Shown here one piece after another: positions 56,030 through 64,000 of a DNA stretch of 64,000 bases; within the stretch, counting starts at the first letter, position 1, and each line of letters begins with the position of its first letter. Both the position numbers and the translations under genes were made by a program. Source of the stretch: Falciphora oryzae (taxonomy: Eukaryota > Ascomycota > Sordariomycetes > Magnaporthales > Magnaporthaceae); assembly GCA_000733355.1 (NCBI GenBank), contig JNVV01000004.1, positions 414,181 through 478,180 on the forward strand, read 5' to 3'. The notes beneath the pieces are model-generated. The model did no database searches and had not been told where the DNA came from. It saw only the letters and a list, made by a program, of their open reading frames with translations.

Positions 56030-57265
56030 GACCCATTTGCTGCGGGTTTCGAACGGTCCTGGTTTCATCGCATGTGGACGGTCCAGGGAGTTACGGTGGC
56101 GAGCCCCGATCACGCTTGGGTGCAGTGCGGCGACAACACAATTCCATGGGCTGGCCTCTATTTATTCATCGCAGCTCTTAGGCGTGCACCGTATGCATCT
56201 CGTCCCTGGGAAAAGGCGATGAGGCTACAGTGCATGTTGGGAGAGTACCTCAATGGTATCAAAAGGCATCCAGAACCCGCCGAGCTAAATAGCCCCGACA
56301 TGACTTCCATACCGGGAGCTACCCGAGGAAAGCGCTTGAGCGACCTTAAGGGCGAGGTCTTCGCCTTATACGGACTTTTCCAGGAGCGGAATATCCCCTT
56401 TCCGGTACCTGACTACGGGGGGCGTCGCCACCGTTGCCTGCATTAACCAATTAACCACGACAGACACTCGAGCGTCCTGTACCGTGTCGTCCGACGGTCG
56501 CCGCGCAGACCTAGCTTCCTGGGTCCCGGGCTGGAGCATCCCTAGATGGGATGACAGATGAGATCCCCGTTCTTAGGAAGCCTTCCCGCGGCGGGCGGAA
56601 TGGTCGCGTCTCGTTGGCGCTTTTGCGATGATGCGAACCAGAAACTAATCATTCGCGCAAGGTCGTGGACGCTATTAAAGACCAGGGAAGCCGCTGCTCG
56701 GAGGCGACAGGATCCTGCAGGACCTCCAAGATGCGCTTGTCAGCCAGGCTGAAAAATCCGAGAACCCCTTAATGATCACATCGTCCCCCTGTCAGGAATA
56801 CCTGGCGTTCCGAGACTGGATCAGGCTGAGCCAAGAGTCCAGCTGCCCGACAGGAGAGGCTCCAAAAGACACCCTGCGGCAAGCTCTGGCCATGAACAAT
56901 CCCCAGGTTCTGGCTGATCAGGCAGGATCAGAGAACTTTGACCATTGGTATGGAGTTCTCGCCACAGCAAACCAGCCGCTCGACTTGGATGGCTACTTCA
57001 AGTGCCTCGATGCCATGTTCGAAGGGCCTGGCTAAGTGTTTATGCACGCGGCGATCATTTATAATATCAGTAAGCGTGTCTTCTGCACGTATCGTGGGTT
57101 CATCGGAGTCGCTCCCAGCCCTCTCCCCGCCGCCATCGAGCCGGGGGACAGGATCGCGGTCGTCGACGGCTTGGGCGCGCCACTGTTGTTGAGGCTGACG
57201 GCATCGGGTTGTTATAGACTTCTGACGCATGCTTGGGTGCATGGCATCATGAATGGGAAGAGTTA
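56030..57265 (+). pseudogene. HET-domain (heterokaryon incompatibility) gene relic
   Basis: Pieces in three frames keep the order of a HET protein. WTVQGVTVASPDHAWVQCG with an IPWAGL segment (56072 on) is the family's WTVQE region. LSDLKGEVFALYGLF (near 56340) matches the DPRDKVYALLG region. ADLASWVPGWS (near 56508) comes next, and then EPGDRIAVVDGLGAPLLLR with YRLLTHAWVHGIMNG at 57140-57265 matches the usual C-terminus. Frames change near 56450 and 56760, with stops at 56559 and 57033. The N-terminal ALSYVWG part is absent, so it is 5' truncated as well. HET proteins trigger incompatibility cell death; this copy cannot. Confidence 0.7.
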
Positions 57266-58095
57266 GGCCCAGGGTGCCCAAGGTAGCGAAGAAATCGCGC
57301 TCGTCTAAAAGACTGGGGAGACAGCCCATGACGGGCGGTGGGTTGTGTTCTTCATATGTCTCTGCACAGACTAGGGTTTGAAGTGTAGGTCAGTGTTAGA
57401 ACAGTATTCGAGGATACCCTGCGCTTCGCCAGGACTTCCAGATCGTTCGTGTTGTCGTTGGGTGGCTTAGATGTCAGCGCCAAGGACGTCTGACGCAGCC
57501 GTTCCACGCGCGACGCCAGCTGATTGATCTCCGATGACCGGAACGCCCAGCGGAGCACCCACCTCGACCTTCCTCGGCGATGATCCACTATATGTCCATG
57601 GGCGCCCGGCAGAAAGGATGGCCGCGACTAGGCTGTTTTGCTCGGGCGCAGCTCACCGGCTCGCTTCAACTCGCGCCGGAGCTGATATTTGGTCATGCGT
57701 ATGCCACAGCCACTGGGAGGCAGTGACACACGACCAACGCGGCGTGTTGGTAGTCGTGTAGCCGAGGCCATACCTCGATAGGAGAAAATATCCGGGCAAG
57801 AGTCGCATTCAATGATGCAGACCCCGCGTGGAACTTATCAACGAGTGACGTATGCGCCTATCAGGATTCCCAGGCCCGCAGGTCGGTAGGAGACCAACGC
57901 AAATGGAGACCGTATGTATCATTATCGGGAGCATGGTGGTGCGGGGTTATAGCAGCCGTTATCTCCAAGATGTAACCGTACGGGTCAATCGGAGAGGCCC
58001 GAGAGGGCCGGATCCCTCTACTTATAGTCGGCGCGAGGACTCGTTAAAACGATTCTGGACGTGATGTATTCTAACGACCTCGAATCCAGCCAGGC
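57266..58095. other. intergenic region
   Basis: No feature recognised. Carries the promoter of the DUF3445 gene. Confidence 0.4.
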
Positions 58096-59697
58096 ATGCG
58101 ACACGGGCTACTGGCGCTGCCCCCCAAGATGGTGATCAACTGGCATGGCTGCTCTCTGAGCTTTGCCATCAGCCTGGCAACCGTGGCGGTGGTTTGCCTG
58201 CTGCTTATACCGGCGACGTATCTACGACACAGAAAGCTGAAAGCTCAAGGCTCGGTGCCTCGAGACGTGGCACTGTCCTTCCCTCCGTCCAGAAGACAAG
58301 TCCTCCCGATTATCACCCGGCCAAGCTACGCAGAAAAGGGGCAGCTTCCCCCTGCAACAGATGTATCCCCCGAGACCCTACGTGACAGGGCACTGCCTAC
58401 CACGCGAGCGATCCGAGCCGGTGATGGTGGCGAGCTATTCACTCCGACGGGCTTCTCGCTTCGAGATATATCGAGTCTCGGGGGCTTCCCCGACTACTCG
58501 CTGCTAAGCGGCGTCCCCCACCCGCGGCCCTGCGCGGATGACTTCGATATTAGGCGCGCAATCTTCAGGCCCTTTCGGCCGTTTAGATGGGAATACCACC
58601 AAACAATGTGTAAGCTGCGATCCCTTGGCAACGAGCTTCTAAGATAAAAACATTCTGACAGACGTTTCGGCGTGATAGCCCTCGCTAAGCTCGATCCGGA
58701 TTATTGGCTTGAGCTGGAAAAGAACTACTTCAAGGCCATGGAAGCCCGCCGCGGGTTGTTCAAGAAGCACGGCGAGCGAATCATGTTCCACGATCCGGGC
58801 TCCGAGCTAGCCTGTCACGAACTGATGGAGATGGTGGTCCAATTCCTCTGCAAGAGGTATCCCAGGTACTTCCGCCTCGAACCAGAAACCGACAGTCGCA
58901 GCGGCGCCCCGGGACACACATTCGTCAACAACCTGCTCGGCACGCGCACCAAACTCTCCCCACGGCACCAGCACCCCATGCAGGTCCTAGCCGCCAACGT
59001 CCCTGAGGACTTCGCCCTGATGCTGCGCAACGAAAACGACGGCCGCTACTACCTCCGCGCCGCCGTCGTCTGCTCCTCGGTCGGCTGGGACATCGCGTCC
59101 AAGCGCGGCCTGCCCCTGGACGTGATCCACGCACCCGTGCCGCACTACGCGGCCCGCATGGCGCCCAGCATGGACCGCTACTTCACGCGCATGCCGACCG
59201 ACAAGCCGATCCAGCGCTGCTCGTGGTCGCTCGAGGACTGCGAGCCGCTCTTCTCCAGCCCGCATGCTGCTACTGCCGGTGGGAAGGGGGAGTGGCGCCG
59301 CAGCCCCTTTTCGGACGCCGACATCGCCGCGGGCAAGGTCGGCGTCGAGGACGTGCGCCTGCGCTGCGACTGGCAGACGCTGCGCCGCCTGCCGCTGAGC
59401 GGGGCTGTTTGCTTCAACTTCAAGGCCGTCTTCACGCCGCTGACGGCGCTGCGGTCCGAGCCGTTCGTGCCGGCGCTGCTGGCGCAGGTACTAGCCAAGG
59501 GCGACGAGCAGCTAGTGGGATCGTACAAGAGTGACAGACATGTCCGTGACCTGGCCTTCGCTGCGCTGGAGGGCTGGGCGGCAGAGCAGGTTCAGGGGGG
59601 CATCGTGCCGGCGGGCTGGGAAGTGCGGACCCTAGACGAGCATCCCTTTTACCCTGGGTGGGAGGAGAGATGGAAAGCAGAGCAATGTTTCTCATAG
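58096..59697 (+). CDS. DUF3445 haem-dependent oxidative N-demethylase-like protein, membrane-anchored
   Basis: Exons 58096-58607 and 58662-59697, 515 aa. The 54-nt intron has GTGTAAG donor and ACAG acceptor, in phase 2. One membrane helix lies near residues 20-40 (LSFAISLATVAVVCLLL). The family core starts with FRPFRPFRWEYHQT and KLDPDYWLELEKNY, then NEN-type segments, a VVCSSVGWDIASKRGLPLDVIHAPVP block, DRYFTRMP, RCSWSLEDCEPLF and a final RLPLSGAVCFNFK. Relatives are described as haem-dependent N-demethylases in bacteria; most fungal ones are uncharacterised. The N-terminal anchor would put the domain at an ER or organelle membrane. Confidence 0.8.
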
Positions 59698-61576
59698 TCA
59701 GATTATTTGCTTTCATTTGGCTGCTTCTGTCTTCGCCCCACCTCATAGATTTCTCCCTGGCATCACCAGTTGGTTAGACCTCATCATAGGGGCGATGGGT
59801 AGGGCCATGTTTCTTTCTGAGAGATGCAAAGCGGATACCGAAACGTCTTTAGAGTCGGGCTCGGCACCGCAGGCAAGTAGCGTCTCAGCGATGGAGGTTT
59901 TTGTTTCGTCGCCAGCCCTTGTTCCTCTTGCCAGGAAGAAAAGAGTTTTGTCGCCAGGCTGAGGCCCCACGTCGTAGTCGAGAAAACACTTGACAAGTCC
60001 ACGAGCGTCCTCGATGTGATGTGGCAGGAAGGCCAGAGCGACTTCGAGCAAAGAGCAATTCCGGAGATAGCCAAGTTCAACCCTGGTATCCAGGATAGTC
60101 TCGAGGGCTTTTGGGTAAGGCTGTTCTGAGGCGGCGAAAGCGTCGCCAGGTACCGTTTCAAAAGGGTAGTGATTCCGAGTGAGAGTAGAACAGCGACTGC
60201 CTCACCCAGTCCGCCATTCCCATCCAACCCCAGCCGAAAAATATCGATCAGGCGGTCAGGAAGACGCTCCCTTCCTAGTGAGAGGATCAAGAAATTCGTG
60301 AACGACGAAAATGTCAAGCAGCGGCAGACCCTTAGCGCCAGTTCGTCGACCACTGGGGCTTCCTCTTGACGTCGAAGGGCATCGTAAACATAAGCGACGG
60401 TCCCCAGTCTATTCCAGCACAGATCCTAGTATTGACATAAGGTGAGAGAGGAATCAAGCAAGAGGAAGTCTGTGGAATGGACTATCATGGCTTCAAAGTG
60501 AGTCCTGCACCATGTCAGACGTGATTCCTCTGGAGTTGCCGCGTAGAATCTAGCCGGGCCTTGAAGTATGATATCGCCGCACAGAAAGCTTCCGAGGCTG
60601 TGGTGGCACAGTGTATAATAGTGCTCCTCGCTGATGGAAAGTAAACCGGACAGTAGCAGCGGGAAGTCGCTCGCGGGAAGATTGGTTTGGGTGTACCGAC
60701 GACCCAAAAACCGCGTATTGCAGATAGGATACGGGGTACCTTCCAATAGTGAGGAGCTCAAGAGCCGCTTTTGTTTCTGAAGACTCTCCCATTGTGACAA
60801 GGATGTTTTCGTATAGAGTTGCCAGAGAACTTGGGATTGTTAGGAAGTCCAGGTCTTTCAAGGCAGTGAGATCCAATGATCCACTCGACTGACGAACTTG
60901 ATCCAGCAGGGAGGCAGCATAGATAAACATGCCGTGCGCCTTGGTGGATATGGTCTATGCGGCAGACTCGACTTCCGCGGCAGACTCGACTTCCACGGCG
61001 AGGGATTTGCGGCTATACCCAGCCATTGCGCAGAGCTCAAAGCGACTGTAACTCTCTATGTCCTCAGTGACGTCTGAATTTGACACGGTAATCCATGCCG
61101 AGTACTGAGCAAGTGCCTCCCAAACTTCGTGTTCAGTGCGAGTGGTGATAAACAGTTGAAGGTGTTCGAGACCCTTGGCTGAGAGGATCTCTTGGAAACA
61201 ATGGACCCAGTTCTGTTGGGAGTGCGATTCGTAGAAGGCATCGAGCACAACGAAGACTCGGGTGAAGCCACGACAGATTCCGACCATAGCCCGTATCAGG
61301 CCTCCGACAGAGGGCCGCGATGAAGTGGTGATACTGTTGGGAGCGGCATGCGAGAGAGGGGGCAGGCCTCCCTGCCGGCAGAGCTGAAATATAACAGATC
61401 CGAGAAAGTACTCGACGTCGTCGAATTCGGTGTACTTGGCATCGTCGTATTCTTTAGCCAGTTGGGGAATGGGTAAGTAGTAGTAAGCAACGCCATAACT
61501 TGGCTCTTTCCTCCGTAGGTCAAGTAGCTTGTCAATAACCAAGGGTGCGAGAATCGTCTTGCCGGCGCCTACTCGA
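59698..61576 (-). pseudogene. NACHT-type NLR relic
   Basis: Read on the minus strand. Walker A GAGKT lies at 61569-61555, then a NACHT core with RVFVVLDAFYESH, an LQLFITTRTEHEVW segment and SYSRFELCAM. In-frame TAG at 60957-60955 interrupts an otherwise continuous frame that goes on with KAHGMFIYAASLLDQV. The frame then shifts near 60720 and continues as LLSISEEHYYTLCHHSLGSFL, the winged-helix part, and a C-terminal region to 59,700 in mixed frames that may be degraded repeats. Upstream of the P-loop no effector domain is found; non-coding sequence begins at once. So this is a 5'-truncated and mutated receptor gene. Confidence 0.7.
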
Positions 61577-62578
61577 GGTTAGGCGTAAATAGTCACCCGC
61601 ATCCCGTTCCGCACTAGTAATGGGGGGGCCCTGGCCGGCCCACTGCGGGGGTTCAAGGCCAATAGGGGACGCATATAATTCTGGTAGTGAAACGGTGTAC
61701 TTCTGAGCCTCTAGAGGTCAAAGGTCCAAAATAATAGAAAAAATTGACGCGATCGCGATCGCGATACCTCTATTGCTTCAATTTTTTGGCCCTCGTTGGC
61801 CGGCCCTTTAGATGTGGGCGCTCTTGCAGAAAAATTTGAACAAGTATCTTTTTTTTTTGGCAGGGGATGGGTACCCCCATCGATTTGGCCGTATTTGGTA
61901 TAGGTTAGACACAGGGGGGCCTGGTAGGTACCTGAAGGTGGGTGATTACTTTAGTACACAATCACAGTATGACACCACAAACCGAGAGAATCCGCCTTTG
62001 ATTTGGTCCTAGATTGCTTAAGAGCCAGGACTTCCACTCGGCTCGGTGAAAGACCCACTTGCAGGTGTCGTATTTTCTCCGGCTTTTTGCCATTGCGTGC
62101 GTCATCCGTTGGTCAAGTCTTGGTAGGCCGGGTAGACTTGCTGGCGCTTGATCTTCTGATGATGCTGTCATTCGCGTTATATTAGTAGTCGTACTTCGCT
62201 GGGAACACACCCCTTGCCCGTGTCAAGCGTGGGTAACAAGAAAGGCTTCCAAAGACCCCCCCTTACCTGAAATTTAACCAATGGATTGACTGTTGGGATA
62301 TTGCTGGCTGATGCTGACAGTATGCAGCCTTTTTGTATTTGCTCACTTTCCTCCCTTATCACTGGATCACTCCGAAGAGGGGCTGCTGCACTTTGATGCC
62401 CTCCATCGCGGAGGGGTGGTCCAATCGGGGCCTTGCAGGCCTGGATATCGCAACCGGGGCGAATGTGCGCTTTTACGTCAGCTTGGCATTTCCATGCCCG
62501 GATGTGCATTTTCAGTGCCCGGATTCAGGTTTTCTTTCCCGGGGCCGGCTTGCTATTAGAGTCAGGCGACCGCTCTCC
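61577..62578. other. non-coding region with hairpin
   Basis: AT-richer sequence that replaces the expected N-terminal exon of the NLR relic. It holds an inverted repeat, AAAAAATTGA (61738-61747) and TCAATTTTTT (61778-61787), around a tandem GATCGC stretch (61748-61765). Possibly the end of an unrecognised transposon. Confidence 0.4.
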
Positions 62579-63526
62579 ATGCACTCAACTTGGCTGGAAG
62601 TCACCCCTGAACCTCACCAGCTGCCCACCACCAGACACGACTTTGTTCTCGACCTCGACGATGGCTGCGTCGATAGTGGACTGCCCCAGCAGAAGAAGTC
62701 CTACTTCATCGTCGACGAGCTGAAAGGCGACTTCAGCGCGTCCCTGGAGCTCGGGAACGTCATCTTCGACCCGCGCCGGCTCCGCGACATCCTCCTTCGC
62801 CGCTCCGAGGCCGACAATCCCCCGCTCCCACTCCACCCAGGCCCGACAGGTCTCCCGTGGGAAAGCGAAACCGTGTCGGACGAATCATCCAAGGGGGTCA
62901 AGTTGGGGCTTTTCGCCAAGATCGCCAGCTGGGTCGGCCTGGGTACATGCGTGTCCAGATCCACCGCGGGCAGGGCCGGCACGACATGCGTGTTCAAAAA
63001 CCTCACCTACGTCTCCTTTTGGCAGTCGGCCACTTTCCTCGAGACTCTGGGCAAGCAACCGCTTCTCGTCGACTCGCTGACCGAAGATCCTGACGCTCAT
63101 GCCTTCCTGATCACGGGGCTGATCGAAGCGGGGGAAGTGACAATTAAATCGACCCAAGATGCTGAGAAGGAACATACAGGAGGGGTCTCGGTCGTCAGCC
63201 TCGCCGAAGCCAACGCAAAGATGACAGGGACGCAGGCGCAGGTGAGGGAAAGTCACAGCGGGGCCCAACAGGAACCAAGGATCGTCGCCTACAGCTTGTG
63301 GAAACTATCCCTAAAGGGCACCAAGGTGGTGGGAGACGAGTACGTGATCGGGGCGCACCTGGGAGCCGACGACGGCAGCGACAAGCCGCCGGAGCTCGAG
63401 GTAATGGTGGAGCTCAGCAAGGACGACGCTGGCGGCGGGTTGGAGCCCGAGGAAGCTCTCAACGAGCTTACGGGGGAGACCCGCACCTTGTTCCTGCCCG
63501 GAAGTGGATCTCTGGCGGTTAATTGA
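62579..63526 (+). CDS. uncharacterised 315-residue protein
   Basis: Single open frame from the ATG at 62579 to a TGA; upstream in-frame ATGs exist but the sequence there does not look coding. Segments that look conserved: VIFDPRRLRDIL near the start, a TTCVFKNLTYVSFWQSATFLETL block, then DAHAFLITGLIEAGEVTIK followed by a Ser/Thr/Gly-rich stretch, IVAYSLWKLSLKG, and a Gly/Asp-rich acidic C-terminus. I do not recognise the family with confidence. There is no signal peptide, and the predicted fold looks beta-rich. Fungal proteins with a similar FxxTGLxxA segment are often uncharacterised. A pore-forming or gasdermin-like fold is one possibility but unproven. Confidence 0.55.
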   Translation: MHSTWLEVTPEPHQLPTTRHDFVLDLDDGCVDSGLPQQKKSYFIVDELKGDFSASLELGNVIFDPRRLRDILLRRSEADNPPLPLHPGPTGLPWESETVSDESSKGVKLGLFAKIASWVGLGTCVSRSTAGRAGTTCVFKNLTYVSFWQSATFLETLGKQPLLVDSLTEDPDAHAFLITGLIEAGEVTIKSTQDAEKEHTGGVSVVSLAEANAKMTGTQAQVRESHSGAQQEPRIVAYSLWKLSLKGTKVVGDEYVIGAHLGADDGSDKPPELEVMVELSKDDAGGGLEPEEALNELTGETRTLFLPGSGSLAVN

Positions 63527-64000
63527 AGTCCTGTAGCGGCAAGGCCACGAGGGCAACATCATGTACTGCTATCGATTGGGATTTGGAGACGACGGCGGAC
63601 GTCAGGAGGAAGATGTGCTGAAGGCTGGCAGCGACAAGGCAGGTGGTAGGGGCCTAAGCCAGAAACCAAGCCGCTTTCGTCACCGTCGTCGGAATCAACG
63701 TTCTCTCACCCTCCTTTCTTGCGTAAGCGCTCACGAGGCTGCAGTCTTGAACCCATTTGTATTTTTACACCCTGCGCTATCAATAACATCCCGTACGCCC
63801 TTTCCCTTTTTAACCCGGTTGATTCTCTCCCGCCTGTCCCACCCTCTTTGCATCATCTTGGCTGTTTATTCTCCTCGTTCCTCAACTCCACTGCCTCGTC
63901 GCAATGGGTGGTGCTGGTCATGTAGTCGTGAAAAAGAAAATTCTGCCGGCGTAATTGTTTACGCCTTGCCGGCAACGCAGGTGGCGAGCTCGCCCAGTGT
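63527..64000. other. right edge, hairpin near the end
   Basis: No gene called. An imperfect palindrome TGCCGGCGTAA ... TTACGCCTTGCCGGCA at 63944-63974 might be a terminator or a transposon end. The window stops before this can be judged. Confidence 0.35.

Noticed and set aside
5345..60957. Possible reassignment of UAG to Gln, suggested by many TAG codons at Gln-like positions
   Set aside because: TAG is the natural stop of intact genes here (HeLo-E2 at 21823, the secreted Cys-rich protein at 32081, the DUF3445 gene at 59695), and TAA stops occur in the same pattern.
1..64000. CRISPR arrays, bacterial operons, rRNA
   Set aside because: No regularly spaced repeats or rRNA-like sequence seen, and gene structure is clearly eukaryotic.

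Overview
This window is nuclear DNA from a filamentous ascomycete, most likely a Sordariomycete. The evidence is short introns (about 54-290 nt) with GTRNGT donors, CTAAC-like branch points and YAG acceptors, GC-rich third codon positions, and fungal-specific families: HeLo, SesB-like, HET and NACHT cell-death domains, fungal rhodopsin-like membrane protein, Zn2Cys6 regulator, cutinase and Dal5-type permease. I place no species name on it. Gene models were built by eye from splice sites and reading frames. Nothing was checked against a database.

Left part (0.6-20 kb) is housekeeping and secretome: a mitochondrial AAA-type ATPase (-); a long uncharacterised disordered protein whose frame carries one in-frame TAG at 5345; a 1411-residue REB1/TTF1-like Myb/SANT protein; a secreted RlpA/expansin-like protein; a probably GPI-anchored GH5 glycosidase; and an FAD monooxygenase.

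Central part (20.3-29.5 kb) is the most interesting. Three neighbouring genes each carry a domain of the fungal NLR/heterokaryon-incompatibility repertoire, and none has a NACHT or repeat receptor: a HeLo domain fused to an E2 ubiquitin-conjugating domain, a TPR-CHAT caspase-like protease, and a SesB-like alpha/beta hydrolase transcribed head-to-head with the CHAT gene. I propose a compact regulated-cell-death or allorecognition module.

TE-rich part (29.8-36 kb): a solo LTR with a 5-bp target duplication, a cysteine-rich secreted protein, a 428-bp MITE with an 8-bp duplication, and a complete 2.7-kb Mutator-like element whose transposase has four premature stops. The MULE lies 5 bp past the stop codon of a zinc-finger gene. 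A gene-poor stretch follows (37-39.5 kb).

Right part (39.5-64 kb): a fungal rhodopsin-like protein; a probably decaying 5-oxoproline/gamma-glutamyl gene group (5-oxoprolinase pseudogene, intact MFS permease, class I glutamine amidotransferase pseudogene, Zn2Cys6 regulator); an intact cutinase; a secreted metallophosphatase; a HET-domain relic; a DUF3445 haem-type N-demethylase-like protein; a NACHT-type NLR relic; and a 315-residue uncharacterised protein. Many premature stops in the broken genes are TAA or TAG at positions that look ancestrally CAA or CAG, as RIP-like C-to-T change at CpA would produce.
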